Origin: Pseudomonas sp. GD04019
Lineage (GTDB): Bacteria; Pseudomonadota; Gammaproteobacteria; Pseudomonadales; Pseudomonadaceae
NCBI RefSeq assembly: GCF_029837695.1
Contig: NZ_JAOEEA010000008.1
Coordinates: forward strand, 62,001-126,000
Length of the DNA: 64,000 bases
Direction of reading: 5' to 3'
This document shows positions 28,067 to 37,526 of the stretch, in pieces (within the stretch, counting starts at the first letter, position 1; every line of letters starts with the position of its first letter). Position numbers and translations under genes: made by a program. The notes below the pieces were generated by a model that saw only the letters and a program-made list of their open reading frames with translations, had not been told where the DNA came from and did not search any database.

Positions 28067-29079
28067 CAAGAGTGCAGAATTTGAAGCAAGCAATGCGCAG
28101 CTGGGGAGTGGCCATGGTGGCACTGCTCGGCGTGGCCGGCCAGGTCCAGGCCGCCGGGGAATATCAGGGTTCGCCGAAGGTCGCCGAGTTCATCGGCGAG
28201 ATGACCCGCGACTACGGCTTCGCCGCTGAACAGCTGACCGGGCTGTTCGACCAGGTGGAGCGCAAGCAGGCGATCCTCGATGCCATTTCCCGCCCGGCCG
28301 AGAAGGTCAAGCCGTGGAAGGAGTACCGGCCGATCTTCATCACCGAGGCGCGCATCAGCAAAGGCGTGGACTTCTGGAACAAGCACGCCGCTGCCCTGGC
28401 CCGTGCCGAGCAGGAGTACGGCGTGCCGGCCCAGGTGATCGTCTCGATCATCGGTGTGGAAACCTTCTACGGCGGCAACACCGGCAGCTGGCGCGTGCTC
28501 GATGCACTGTCCACCCTGTGCTTCGACTACCCGCCGCGCGCCGAATTCTTCTGCCAGCAGCTGCGCGAATTCCTCATCCTGGCCCGCGAGCAGCAGGTCG
28601 ATCCGCTCACCCTGAAGGGCTCCTATGCGGGGGCGATGGGCCTGCCGCAGTTCATGCCGAGCAGCTTCCGCGCCTACGCCGTGGACTTCGACGGTGACGG
28701 CCACATCGATATCTGGACCAACCCGGTGGATGCCATCGGCAGCGTCGCCAGCTACTTCAAGCGCCATGGCTGGACTACCGGCGAGCCGGTGGTCAGTCGT
28801 GCCCAGGTCAAGGGCGAGCAGGCCGACAGCGGCCTGACCCAGGGTCTCGACCCGGTGAAGAATGTCGGCGAGCTGCGCGCCCTGGGCTGGACCAGTGGCG
28901 ACGTGCTGCGCGACGACATTCCGGTCACCGCCTTCCGCTTCGACGGTGCCGAAGGCCAGGAGTACTGGATGGGCCTGCCCAACTTCTACGTCATCACCCG
29001 CTACAATCGCAGCGCCATGTACGCCATGGCCGTCCATCAATTGTCCGGCGAGCTGGTCGCCAAGCGGGGTCGTCCTTGA
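28063..29079 (+). CDS. sltB1: Soluble lytic transglycosylase B (MltB/SltB1 family)
   Basis: A 338-residue periplasmic murein hydrolase that cleaves between MurNAc and GlcNAc forming 1,6-anhydroMurNAc. The signal peptide ends at about QVQA and has no lipobox Cys, hence the soluble SltB1 type rather than MltB. The catalytic Glu133 lies in IGVETFYGG; GSYAGAMGLPQFMPSSF and AVDFDGDGHIDIW are family signatures. The ATG at 28063 overlaps the rodA stop (ATGA). Confidence 0.94.
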   Translation: MTRVQNLKQAMRSWGVAMVALLGVAGQVQAAGEYQGSPKVAEFIGEMTRDYGFAAEQLTGLFDQVERKQAILDAISRPAEKVKPWKEYRPIFITEARISKGVDFWNKHAAALARAEQEYGVPAQVIVSIIGVETFYGGNTGSWRVLDALSTLCFDYPPRAEFFCQQLREFLILAREQQVDPLTLKGSYAGAMGLPQFMPSSFRAYAVDFDGDGHIDIWTNPVDAIGSVASYFKRHGWTTGEPVVSRAQVKGEQADSGLTQGLDPVKNVGELRALGWTSGDVLRDDIPVTAFRFDGAEGQEYWMGLPNFYVITRYNRSAMYAMAVHQLSGELVAKRGRP

Positions 29080-30086
29080 AGTCCGTCCTGCGTACCCTGA
29101 CCGTCACCGCCCTCGGGCTGGCGCTGGTCAGCTGCTCCAACAACCGCGCGCCGCAGCCGGTCGCGCCGGGCTCGCAGCCGATTTCCGGACCCGGCGACTA
29201 CAGTCGCCCGCATCGCGACGGTGCGCCCTGGTGGGATGTCGACGTGTCGCGCATCCCCGACGCCGTGCCGATGCCGCACTACGGCAACTACAAGGCCAAC
29301 CCCTACACGGTGATGGGCAAGACCTACTACCCGATCCGTGACAGCCGCCGCTACTCGGCGACCGGCACCGCCTCCTGGTACGGCACCAAGTTCCACGGCC
29401 AGGCCACTGCCAACGGCGAAGCCTACGACCTGTACGGCATGACCGCGGCGCACAAGACCCTGCCGCTGCCGAGCTACGTGCGGGTGACCAACCTGGACAA
29501 CGGCCAGAGCGTGATCCTGCGGGTCAACGACCGCGGTCCGTTCTACTCCGACCGCATCATCGACCTGTCCTTCGCCGCCGCGAAGAAGCTCGGCTATGCC
29601 GAGAGCGGTACCGCGCGGGTCAAGGTCGAGGGCATCGACCCCCACGAGTGGTGGGCCGCCCAGGGTCGTCCGGTGCCGATGGTGCTGGCGCAGCCGAAGA
29701 TGGCCAGCCAGGGTGCTCCGGCCGTCGCCGAGCCGGTGGCGGTGGCCCAGAGCCAGCCAATCGAGCAGTACACTCCGCCGCCGGCGCAGCATGCAGCCGC
29801 CGTGCTGCCGGTGCAGATCGACGTAAAAAAAAACGCTTCGCCCGCAGTCTCTGGCCTGTATCTCCAAGTGGCCGCCTTCGCCAATCCGGACGCTGCGGAA
29901 CTCCTCAGGGCCAAGCTGAGCCAAACGGTGCCTGCCAAGGTGTTTATCAGCTCGGTGGTGCGCAACCAGCAGACCTTGCACCGGGTACGCCTGGGGCCGG
30001 TCGAAACCCAGGCTGAGGCCCTGCAGCTGCAGGACAGCGTGCGCCTGGCCAACCTCGGCGATCCCGCCCTGGTCAAGCCGGACTAG
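29076..30086 (+). CDS. rlpA: RlpA, septal lytic transglycosylase lipoprotein with SPOR domain
   Basis: A 336-residue outer-membrane lipoprotein that cleaves naked (stem-peptide-free) glycan strands at division sites. Signal peptide ends LVSC (lipidated Cys about residue 20). The double-psi beta-barrel domain spans about residues 90-190. Glu115 (NGEAYD), His126 (AAHKTL) and Asp152 (VNDRGPF) keep the spacing of the P. aeruginosa active site. A Pro/Gln-rich linker leads to a SPOR domain at about 258-330. Translation appears to start at TTG 29076, overlapping the sltB1 stop. A run of nine A at 29825-29833 lies in the linker just before SPOR. Confidence 0.94.
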   Translation: MKSVLRTLTVTALGLALVSCSNNRAPQPVAPGSQPISGPGDYSRPHRDGAPWWDVDVSRIPDAVPMPHYGNYKANPYTVMGKTYYPIRDSRRYSATGTASWYGTKFHGQATANGEAYDLYGMTAAHKTLPLPSYVRVTNLDNGQSVILRVNDRGPFYSDRIIDLSFAAAKKLGYAESGTARVKVEGIDPHEWWAAQGRPVPMVLAQPKMASQGAPAVAEPVAVAQSQPIEQYTPPPAQHAAAVLPVQIDVKKNASPAVSGLYLQVAAFANPDAAELLRAKLSQTVPAKVFISSVVRNQQTLHRVRLGPVETQAEALQLQDSVRLANLGDPALVKPD

Positions 30087-30105
30087 AACTTCGTGCGTCG
30101 CCCTC

Positions 30106-30145
30106 AGGGGCGGCGGTGAATGCAGGCGGGCCCCGGCCCGCCTGT
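30106..30145 (+). terminator. GC-rich hairpins between rlpA and dacC
   Basis: A perfect 10-base stem CAGGCGGGCC/GGCCCGCCTG (30123-30144) follows a smaller GCCCTCAGGGGC-type hairpin. No T tract follows, so it may be a partial terminator or RNA-processing site modulating dacC, rather than a strong stop. Confidence 0.4.
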
Positions 30146-30177
30146 GCCATTGTTGAATAGCTATTTCAGAGAGACGG

Positions 30178-31353
30178 ATGAACATCGCCCGCTTTGCCCA
30201 ACGCCTTTCCCTGCTCGTCACCCTGCTGGCCGCTCCTCTCGCCGCGTCCGCCGACGCGGCCATTCCCTCGCCGCCACAGCTGGCCGCCAAGTCTTACGTG
30301 CTAATGGACGGCGCCAGCGGCAAGGTGCTGGTGGAGAACAATGGCGACCAGCGCCTGCCGCCGGCCAGCCTGACCAAGCTGATGACCGCCTACATCGCCA
30401 CCCTGGAGATCCGCAAGGGCAAGATCGGCGAGCAGGACCTGGTCACCGTCAGCGAGCACGCCTGGCGCACCGGCGGCGCCGCCTCCGGTGGTTCCACCAT
30501 GTTCCTGCCGCTGAACAGCCAGGTGAAGGTCGATGACCTGCTGCACGGCATCATCATCCAGTCCGGCAACGACGCCAGCATCGCCATCGCCGAATACATC
30601 GCCGGCAGCGAAGACGCCTTCGCCGACATGATGAACGAGACCGCCGAGAAGCTCGGCATGAAGAACTCGCACTTCATGAACGCCACCGGCCTGCCGCACC
30701 CGGAGCACTATTCCAGTGCCCACGACATGGCCATCCTGGCCCGCGCCATCATCAACGAGGACAAGGAGCACTACGCGATCTACTCGCAGAAGGAGTTCTT
30801 CTGGAACAACATCAAGCAGGGCAACCGCAACCTGCTGCTGTGGCGCGACAGCACCGTCGACGGCCTGAAGACCGGCCACACCGAGGAAGCCGGCTTCTGC
30901 CTGGTGGCCTCCGCCGTGCGTGACGGCGCTCGCATGATCACCTCGGTATTCGGTACCGACAGCGAGAAGACCCGCGCCGCCGAAACCCAGAAGCTGCTGA
31001 CCTACGGCTTCCGCTTCTTCGAGACCCAGACCTTCTACAAGGCCGGCCAGGAGCTGGCCAAGGCCCAGGTCTGGAAAGGCACCACCCGCCAGGTCAAGGC
31101 CGGCCTGGCCCAGGACCTCAGCCTGACCCTGCCCAAGGGCCAGGTGAAGCAGCTGCAGGCCAGCATGGTGCTGGAACCGCAACTGGTGGCCCCGCTCAAG
31201 GTGGGTGACGTGATCGGCAAGGTCGAGGTCAAGCTCGGCGCCGAGGTGGTGCACAGCGCCGACCTGATCGCCCTGGAGCCGGTCGACGAGGGTGGTTTCT
31301 TCCGCCGCCTGTGGGATAGCATCCGCCTGTTCTTCTACGGACTGTTCAACTGA
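30178..31353 (+). CDS. dacC: D-alanyl-D-alanine carboxypeptidase (PBP5/6 type)
   Basis: A 391-residue low-molecular-mass PBP that trims the terminal D-Ala from peptidoglycan stem peptides. A cleavable signal ends at about ASADA. Active-site motifs are SLTK (Ser64, Lys67), SGN in IIIQSGNDAS and KTG in DGLKTGHTEEA. The C-terminal beta-domain ends in a short amphipathic anchor FFRRLWDSIRLFFYGLFN, typical of membrane-tethered PBP5/6. Confidence 0.96.
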   Translation: MNIARFAQRLSLLVTLLAAPLAASADAAIPSPPQLAAKSYVLMDGASGKVLVENNGDQRLPPASLTKLMTAYIATLEIRKGKIGEQDLVTVSEHAWRTGGAASGGSTMFLPLNSQVKVDDLLHGIIIQSGNDASIAIAEYIAGSEDAFADMMNETAEKLGMKNSHFMNATGLPHPEHYSSAHDMAILARAIINEDKEHYAIYSQKEFFWNNIKQGNRNLLLWRDSTVDGLKTGHTEEAGFCLVASAVRDGARMITSVFGTDSEKTRAAETQKLLTYGFRFFETQTFYKAGQELAKAQVWKGTTRQVKAGLAQDLSLTLPKGQVKQLQASMVLEPQLVAPLKVGDVIGKVEVKLGAEVVHSADLIALEPVDEGGFFRRLWDSIRLFFYGLFN

Positions 31354-31423
31354 AGAGTCGCCGAGCGGTCTTGAAATACCGCCGTTCGGGCCCCAGATTG
31401 GGGGCTAGCTGAAGACTGACAAG

Positions 31424-31445
31424 GACGCCCCGGAATCGGGGCGTT
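31424..31445 (+). terminator. Hairpin downstream of dacC
   Basis: GACGCCCCGG and a matching CGGGGCGTTC form a strong stem 70 bases after the dacC stop. Only a short TTC follows, so termination is likely but not classic. Confidence 0.5.
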
Positions 31446-31480
31446 CGCATTTCACGGGTGAGCAACCCGGAGCGACCGCG

Positions 31481-31759
31481 ATGACAGATACCGAAGTACA
31501 AGCCCCGAAAATCGAATTCCCCTGCGAGCGCTACCCGATCAAGGTGATCGGCGAGGCCGGCGAAGGCTTCTCCGATCTGGTGGTCGAGATCATCCAGCGC
31601 CATGCGCCGGGCTTCGACACCGCCAGTCTGGTAGTGCGCGACAGCCGCAACGGTCGCTTCCTCTCCGTGCAGGTGCTGATCACCGCCACCGGCGTGGAGC
31701 AGCTGCAAGCGATCCACATCGACCTCAAGGCCACCGGCCGCGTGCACATGGTGCTCTAG
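31481..31759 (+). CDS. ybeD: YbeD family protein (DUF493)
   Basis: A 92-residue ACT-like regulatory-fold protein. It starts [24 protein letters not shown] and has the conserved [37 protein letters not shown] second half. It is routinely encoded between dacA/dacC and lipB. The biochemical role is not established. Its TAG stop overlaps the lipB GTG start. Confidence 0.93.
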   Translation: MTDTEVQAPKIEFPCERYPIKVIGEAGEGFSDLVVEIIQRHAPGFDTASLVVRDSRNGRFLSVQVLITATGVEQLQAIHIDLKATGRVHMVL

Positions 31760-32376
31760 TGGCAGCGCTCGTCGTGCGTCATCTGGGGTTGGCGGAATAC
31801 CTGCCGACCCTGGAAGCCATGCGCCGCTTCACCGCCGAGCGTGACGAGTCGACTGCCGACGAGATCTGGCTGCTGCAGCACCCGCAGGTGTTCACCCAGG
31901 GGCAGGCCGGCAAGGCCGAGCATCTGTTGGCACCAGGCGATATCCCGGTGGTGCAGGTCGAGCGCGGTGGTCAGGTCACCTACCACGGCCCCGGTCAGCT
32001 GGTGGCCTACCTGATGCTCGATCTGCGCCGCCAGAAGCTGGGCGTGCGCGAGCTGGTCACGGCCATGGAGAACGCGCTGGTCGACGTGCTGGCCGGCTAT
32101 GGCATCGAGGCGGCGCCCAAGGCCGACGCCCCGGGCGTCTACGTGGCCGGCGACAAGATCGCCTCGCTGGGCCTGCGGGTGCGCAATGGCTGCTCGTTCC
32201 ACGGCCTGGCGCTGAACGTCGACATGGACATGGCGCCGTTCCAGCGCATCAACCCCTGTGGTTACGCCGGTCTGAAGATGATCCAGCTGAAGGATCTGCT
32301 GGAAACGCCACCGTCGCTCGACGAGGTAGGCGAGCGCCTGGAGCGCGCTCTGCGCGAGCGTCTGGGTTACGTCTGA
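31759..32376 (+). CDS. lipB: Octanoyl-ACP:protein octanoyltransferase LipB
   Basis: A 205-residue enzyme that transfers octanoyl from acyl carrier protein to lipoate-dependent proteins. Signatures are [20 protein letters not shown] and [29 protein letters not shown], with the catalytic Cys in INPCGYAGL and Lys in GDKIAS. The start is GTG at 31759, overlapping the preceding stop (TAGTG). lipA follows but on the opposite strand. Confidence 0.96.
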   Translation: MAALVVRHLGLAEYLPTLEAMRRFTAERDESTADEIWLLQHPQVFTQGQAGKAEHLLAPGDIPVVQVERGGQVTYHGPGQLVAYLMLDLRRQKLGVRELVTAMENALVDVLAGYGIEAAPKADAPGVYVAGDKIASLGLRVRNGCSFHGLALNVDMDMAPFQRINPCGYAGLKMIQLKDLLETPPSLDEVGERLERALRERLGYV

Positions 32377-32396
32377 GGTTGAGATAGACAGCAAGC

Positions 32397-32436
32397 AAAA
32401 GGCCCTGGGGCGCATGCCACAGGGCCCTTCTGTTTC
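32397..32436. terminator. Terminator between convergent lipB and lipA
   Basis: AAAAGGGCCCTG-type arms (AAAGGCCCTG and CAGGGCCCTT) flank a short loop, with an A tract on the left and TTCTGTTT on the right. It can serve both converging genes. Confidence 0.65.
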
Positions 32437-32453
32437 CAGGCTCAGGCTCAGGC

Positions 32454-33506
32454 TCAGTTCAGATTGAGCGCCGGAATCAGGCTGTTGTCCTGCTGCTGGC
32501 CCGGCACCGGTGCGGGCGCGGCCAGGCCCAGGTTGTTCTTCTCGAACACGCGGTCGGCGCGATAGCTGGAGCGCACCAGCGGGCCGGCGGCGACTTCCAT
32601 GAAGCCTTTTTCCAGGCCGATGTCGCGCAAGCGATTGAACTCCTCGGGGCTGACCCAGCGTTGCACCTTGAGGTGGTTGCGCGTGGGTTGCAGGTATTGG
32701 CCGAGGGTAAGGATGTCCACGCCGATGGCGCGCAGGTCATCCATGGTCTGCAGGATTTCCTCGTCGGTCTCGCCCAGGCCCAGCATCAGGCTGGTCTTGG
32801 TGATGACGGTGGGGCGGTGCTGCTTGGCGTACTCCAGCACCTTGAGGGTCTTCTCGTAACCGGCGCGGGGGTCGCGCACCACATGGGTCAGACGCTTGAC
32901 CGTCTCGACGTTCTGCGCGAACACCTCCAGGCCGGAATCCACCACGCGGGCGATGGCCTCATGGTCGCCGTCGAAGTCCGGGGTCAGGGCTTCCACCACT
33001 ACCTGCGGGGTGTTGGCCTTGATCGCCTGCACGCACGCGGCGTAGTGGGCGGCGCCGCCGTCGGGCAGGTCGTCGCGGTCCACCGAGGTCAGCACGATAT
33101 AGCGCAGGCCCATCAGTTCCACCGACTTGGCGGTGTTCTGCGGTTCTTCCAGATCCAGCCAGCCGTTCGGGTTGCCGGTGTCGACCGCGCAGAAGCGGCA
33201 GGCACGGGTGCACACCGAGCCCATCAGCATGATGGTGGCGGTGCCGTTGGACCAGCATTCGCCCATGTTCGGGCAGTGCGATTCCTGGCACACGGTGCTC
33301 AGGCGGTGCTCGCCGACATTGCGCTTGACGGCGTCGAAGCGGCTACCGCTCGGCGCCTTGACTCGCAGCCAGCTCGGCTTGGGCTCGACGACCTGCGGTT
33401 CGGCCGAGGCGCGGCGCTTCTGGCCGTCCTTGATCGCGGTGATCCCCTGGGGGGTGCGGAATTTCTCGCCGCTGGAGACGGGCTTGGACGGGGCGGTGTC
33501 GGACAT
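32454..33506 (-). CDS. lipA: Lipoyl synthase
   Basis: A 350-residue radical-SAM enzyme that inserts two sulfurs into octanoylated proteins. The auxiliary cluster motif is [12 protein letters not shown] and the radical SAM cluster motif is CTRACRFC. The conserved RSSYRAD near the C-terminus supplies the Ser ligand. The stop codon lies in a GGCTCA hexamer array (about 32439-32456) that repeats an in-frame TGA three times. It is convergent with lipB, whereas lipB and lipA are in tandem in E. coli and, as I recall, in other pseudomonads. Confidence 0.97.
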   Translation of the reverse strand: MSDTAPSKPVSSGEKFRTPQGITAIKDGQKRRASAEPQVVEPKPSWLRVKAPSGSRFDAVKRNVGEHRLSTVCQESHCPNMGECWSNGTATIMLMGSVCTRACRFCAVDTGNPNGWLDLEEPQNTAKSVELMGLRYIVLTSVDRDDLPDGGAAHYAACVQAIKANTPQVVVEALTPDFDGDHEAIARVVDSGLEVFAQNVETVKRLTHVVRDPRAGYEKTLKVLEYAKQHRPTVITKTSLMLGLGETDEEILQTMDDLRAIGVDILTLGQYLQPTRNHLKVQRWVSPEEFNRLRDIGLEKGFMEVAAGPLVRSSYRADRVFEKNNLGLAAPAPVPGQQQDNSLIPALNLN

Positions 33507-33716
33507 CGAGATCTCGGCTCCGGTAGGAGGCTTCGGTAGCGGGGCTTTTGGCCGGCCGGCAGTCTACCACGGATGGCTGGTCTGCGGCTTCCGGCCCTTG
33601 TCCGACGCGCTCTGCAGCCCGCAAGGCACTGCCGCTTCGGCGTGCCCGACAAACTGCCGGGCAGCGCTGGAATTGCACTTTCCGCCCGCCGGGTTCGGCA
33701 CATCGCCGTGCCGCTG

Positions 33717-35033
33717 TCAGGTTTTCAACTGGTTGGCGAACTGCTCCACCGCCTGCACCACTTGCTTGGCGCCGTCCTGGATCTCGACGATCACCGCGCC
33801 GGCCTCGTTGGCCAGGCTCAGCCCCTGTTCAGCCTGCTGACGGCTGCTGGCCATGCTGTCCACGGCGCTCTGGGCCAGATTCTGGTTCTTCTGCACCACC
33901 TCGACGATTTCCTCGGTGGCCTGACTGGTGCGGCCGGCCAGCTGACGTACTTCGTCGGCGACCACGGCGAAGCCGCGGCCCTGGTCGCCGGCCCGGGCCG
34001 CTTCGATGGCGGCGTTGAGTGCCAGCAGGTTGGTCTGATCGGCGATGCCGCGGATGGTCTGCATGATGGTGCTGATCAGCTGCGACTGCTTGCCCAGCGC
34101 TTCGATGCCGTCGCTGGCGTCCTGCATCTGGCGAGCGATGCGCTGCATCACTTCGACCGTCTGGCGCACCACGGCGGCACCCTTGTCGGCGCTTTCATCG
34201 GTGTGCTGGGAGATGCTGTAGGCGATGTTCGCCGCCTCGGCCACCGCCTGTTCCTGGTTGACCTGGTCGGTGATCACGGTGGCGAACTTGACCACCTTGT
34301 ACAGCTTGCCGTGGGGGTCGTGGATCGGGTTGTAGGAGGCCTCCAACCATACCTCCCGACCGTGGCTGTCGACCCGCTTGAAGCGCCCGGCGACGAACTC
34401 GCCGCGGTTCAGGCGCGCCCAGAATTCGCGATAGGCCTGGGAGTTGTACTCTTCCGGGTCGCAGAAGGTGCGGTGGTGCTTGCCCTGGATCTGCTCCAGG
34501 CGATAGCCCATGCCGCTGAGGAAGCGCTCGTTGGCGGTCAGCACCTCGCCGGCCAGGTTGAACTCGATCACCGCGGTGGAGCGCAGCAGGGCGTCGATCA
34601 GGCCCTCGTGCTCGCGTGAGGTGGTGATGGTGCGGGTCAGGTCGTTGGCGCAGAGGGTGAAAAAGGCCAACTGGCCCTGGCTGTTCAGCACCGGTTGCCA
34701 GATGGCGCGTATCCAGGCCTCCTCGCCATTGCCGCGCAACAGGCGATAGGCGCCGCTGATGTGTTCGTTGCGGCGCAGGGCCTGTTGCAGCTTCTGGTAG
34801 TTGGCTTCCTGGTGGAAGGAAGGCGGGATCAGCGACTCCAGATTGCGGCCCAGCAAGGCTTCGCGCTGGTAGAGCATCTCGCCGAGGAAGTTGTCGTTGG
34901 CGTAGCGCACCCGGCCATCGGGCTCGAGCTCCAACACCATCATCTCGTTGTAGATGGAGTCCCTGATCTGACGCATGCTGGCGAGCTGCTCGCGCAGCTG
35001 CGCCACTTCTTCTCTCAGCTTGTTGTTGAACAT
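33717..35033 (-). CDS. Soluble PAS-PAS methyl-accepting protein (BdlA-like)
   Basis: A 438-residue cytoplasmic chemoreceptor without membrane segments. After a short N-terminal coiled coil ([15 protein letters not shown]), two PAS domains occupy about residues 25-140 and 145-260. The signalling domain contains the MCP hairpin tip [34 protein letters not shown]. The architecture equals BdlA, the P. aeruginosa biofilm-dispersion protein, but the locus is different, so it is called BdlA-like only. The ATG at 35033 follows AAGGTGCC; a TTG six bases earlier is less likely. Confidence 0.88.
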   Translation of the reverse strand: MFNNKLREEVAQLREQLASMRQIRDSIYNEMMVLELEPDGRVRYANDNFLGEMLYQREALLGRNLESLIPPSFHQEANYQKLQQALRRNEHISGAYRLLRGNGEEAWIRAIWQPVLNSQGQLAFFTLCANDLTRTITTSREHEGLIDALLRSTAVIEFNLAGEVLTANERFLSGMGYRLEQIQGKHHRTFCDPEEYNSQAYREFWARLNRGEFVAGRFKRVDSHGREVWLEASYNPIHDPHGKLYKVVKFATVITDQVNQEQAVAEAANIAYSISQHTDESADKGAAVVRQTVEVMQRIARQMQDASDGIEALGKQSQLISTIMQTIRGIADQTNLLALNAAIEAARAGDQGRGFAVVADEVRQLAGRTSQATEEIVEVVQKNQNLAQSAVDSMASSRQQAEQGLSLANEAGAVIVEIQDGAKQVVQAVEQFANQLKT

Positions 35034-35170
35034 CGGCAAGGCACCTTTGGATAGAGAACCTGGTGATCGTATGAAGGCATTGTCTCTAGTGATCGACCGC
35101 CAGCAGGAAATCCACAGTCTTCGCAGTGTAGTCTCCGATCAGCTGCCTTCCTTTCCTCTGCGAGAGCCCG

Positions 35171-36052
35171 ATGTCGCGAATCGAACTTGCCCTGCCACTG
35201 CCTGCCGACTACCGCGTCGGCGACCTGCTGACCTTCCACCGCCGCGATGCGCAGGCCGTGGCCGAGCGGGTGAGCGACAGCGGCCTAGACAAGGGCATTC
35301 TCTGGCAGGGTGTGCCGGCGTGCCTGGGCATGCGTTTCGCGGCGGGGCAGGTGCGGGTGGCGCTGGAGGTCGATGGGGCCGTGGCGGACGATCAGGCGCC
35401 GTTGCGCGCTCTGGCCGAGCGCATGCTGGGCCTGAACCAGCCGGTCGCCGCTTTCGAGGCGGCACTGGCCGGGCATCTGCTGCTCGGCGGCTTGATCGCC
35501 GCCAATCCTGGCCTGCGGGTGCCGCAGTCGGCTTCGCCGTTCGAGGCGCTGAGTTGGGCCATCAGCGGCCAGCAAATCAGTCTGCCGGTGGCGATTTCCC
35601 TGCGGCGCAAGCTGATCCAGCTGGCTGGTCGCGCACATTCCAGTGGGTTGCTCTGCTACCCGGATGAGGCGGCGGTGGCGGCGCTAGACGAGGATACGCT
35701 CGGGCGCTCGGGCTTCTCCCGGGCCAAGTCCCAGTGCCTGCTGCTGCTCGCCCGCGAGATAGTCGAGGGACGCCTGCCGCTGGAGGATTGGCTGGAAGAT
35801 GCGCCGGCCGAGCTGATCGGCGAACGTCTGCTGGCGCTGAAGGGGATCGGCCCCTGGACGGTGGACTATGCGTTGCTGCGCGGCTTCGCCCGCCTGGACG
35901 GTTCACTGCATGGCGATGCCGCGGTGCGCCGTCAGCTGCAGCGCCTGCTGGGCGCGGAGGACAAGCTGAGCCAGCCCTTCGTGCGCGACTGGTTGCTGCC
36001 CTTCGCGCCCTGGCGGGCGCTGGTGGCGGCGCATCTGTGGGCGATGCCTTAA
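35171..36052 (+). CDS. AlkA-type DNA-3-methyladenine glycosylase II
   Basis: A 293-residue HhH-GPD glycosylase. An AlkA N-terminal beta domain leads into the helix-hairpin-helix LLALKGIGPWTVDYALLRG, with catalytic Asp249 in LHGDAAVRR. It excises alkylated bases. No Ada regulator or methyltransferase domain is attached. The start at 35171 has GCGAGAGCCCG upstream. It is divergent from the chemoreceptor gene across 137 bases. Confidence 0.9.
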   Translation: MSRIELALPLPADYRVGDLLTFHRRDAQAVAERVSDSGLDKGILWQGVPACLGMRFAAGQVRVALEVDGAVADDQAPLRALAERMLGLNQPVAAFEAALAGHLLLGGLIAANPGLRVPQSASPFEALSWAISGQQISLPVAISLRRKLIQLAGRAHSSGLLCYPDEAAVAALDEDTLGRSGFSRAKSQCLLLLAREIVEGRLPLEDWLEDAPAELIGERLLALKGIGPWTVDYALLRGFARLDGSLHGDAAVRRQLQRLLGAEDKLSQPFVRDWLLPFAPWRALVAAHLWAMP

Positions 36053-36056
36053 CCCC

Positions 36057-36125
36057 TGTAGGAGCGAGCTCAGCTCGCGATCAGGCGGCTGGTGAGCTTA
36101 TTCGCGAGCAGAGCTCGCTCCTACA
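36057..36125. repeat. Palindromic repeat, family A
   Basis: Arms 36057-36080 and 36101-36125 are nearly perfect inverse copies of the TGTAGGAGCGAGCTC motif seen at 13293 and 43804. It lies between the converging alkA-type gene and the transglycosylase gene. Confidence 0.9.
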
Positions 36126-36133
36126 GCGCTTGA

Positions 36134-37429
36134 TCAGTGCAGCTGCTGCAACAGCGCCGGGGTTGGATAGCCGTCGGCCGGTAGGCCCAGGCTCTGCTGG
36201 AAGGCACGTACGGCGCGGCGCGTATTGGCACCGATGATGCCGTCCGCCGGGCCCGGCTCGTAGCCGCGGGCGCTCAGGCCCTCCTGCAGCTCGATGCGCT
36301 CGCTGCGGCCCAGCGGGCGCTCGTCCTTCGGCCAGTTGGCCAGCAGCGGTCCGCCGCCATTCAGGCGCTGGCCGAGCAGGCCGACGGCCAGGGCATAGGA
36401 CGAGGAGTTGTTGTACTTGAGGATGGTGCCGAAGTTGCGGAACACCAGGAAGGCCGGGCCGCGATGGCCGGCCGGCAGCAGCAGATAGCCGGTGTCGTTC
36501 GGGTCGACGTTGGTCGGCGTGCCCTTCACCCCGTAGCCGTACCACTCGCTGTAGGTCTTGCGGATCTCGCTGTCGGCCAGGGCGTAGTCGAAGCCAGTGG
36601 GTAAGGCCACCGGGATGCCCCAGGCGCGACCCTTCTGCCAGCCGGACGCCTGCAGGTAGTGGGCGGCTGAGGCGAGGGCATCGGCGCTGGAATTCCAGAT
36701 GTCGCGACGGCCGTCGCCGTCGAAGTCCACCGCGTGGGTCAGGTAGGTGGTGGGGATGAACTGGGTCTGGCCCATGGCGCCGGCCCAGGAGCCGCGCAGG
36801 CCGGTGGCGCTGATGTCGCCGCTCTGCAGGATCTGCAGGGCCGCCAGCAACTGGTCTTCGGCGAACTGCGGGCGGCGTCCCTCGTAGGCCAGGGTGGCCA
36901 GGGAGCGGATCACCGACTGTTCGCCCATGAACTGGCCGAAGCTGCTCTCCATGCCCCAGATGGCGACCAGGGTCTCGCGGTCTACGCCGTAGCGCTGCTC
37001 GATGGCGTCCAGGGTGGCGGCATGTTGCGCCATCAGGGCTTGGCCTTTGCGCACGCGCACCGGCGAGATGGCGCCATCCAGGTATTCCCACACCGGGCGG
37101 GTGAACTCCGGCTGCGCGCCGTCGGCCTTGACCACGCTCAGGTCCGGGGCGATGCCGGCGAAGGCCTGGTCGAACAGTTGCGGCTGGATGCCGGCGCGCA
37201 GGGCCTTGATACGGAAGCGGTCGCGCCAGTCCTCGAAGTTCAGCGCCGGTGCCGGTTGCACGGCGACCTGAACCTGGGCGCTGCTCGGTTCTATGCGTTG
37301 CGGCTGCGCACCGGGCTTGCTGGAGACCAGTTCGGGAGCGGGATTCGGGGTTTCGGCACAGGCGCCGAGGAACAGGGCGGCGCCGGCGAGCAGGCAGCTC
37401 AGGCGACCGTTGGCGGAGAGGTGGAACAT
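36134..37429 (-). CDS. Lytic murein transglycosylase, SltB3-like, with peptidoglycan-binding domain
   Basis: A 431-residue MltB-family enzyme. A lipobox LFLGAC (Cys about residue 24) suggests membrane anchoring. The catalytic Glu lies in IWGMESSFGQ. GSWAGAMGQTQFIPTTYL and AVDFDGDGRRDIW are family signatures. The C-terminal about 60 residues form a PG_binding_1 domain (LQEGLSARGYEPGPADGIIG). P. aeruginosa has a similar enzyme (SltB3) near this locus as I recall. It is the second MltB-family enzyme in the window. Confidence 0.92.
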   Translation of the reverse strand: MFHLSANGRLSCLLAGAALFLGACAETPNPAPELVSSKPGAQPQRIEPSSAQVQVAVQPAPALNFEDWRDRFRIKALRAGIQPQLFDQAFAGIAPDLSVVKADGAQPEFTRPVWEYLDGAISPVRVRKGQALMAQHAATLDAIEQRYGVDRETLVAIWGMESSFGQFMGEQSVIRSLATLAYEGRRPQFAEDQLLAALQILQSGDISATGLRGSWAGAMGQTQFIPTTYLTHAVDFDGDGRRDIWNSSADALASAAHYLQASGWQKGRAWGIPVALPTGFDYALADSEIRKTYSEWYGYGVKGTPTNVDPNDTGYLLLPAGHRGPAFLVFRNFGTILKYNNSSSYALAVGLLGQRLNGGGPLLANWPKDERPLGRSERIELQEGLSARGYEPGPADGIIGANTRRAVRAFQQSLGLPADGYPTPALLQQLH

Positions 37430-37526
37430 CGTGCGGTGTCTCGGTCTTGCCAAACAGACCGCGACCTTAACATGCCGGGCGGGTTTCAGAACCCTTGTGG
37501 GTGCTCGGTGCTGGTTCGGCAGGTGC

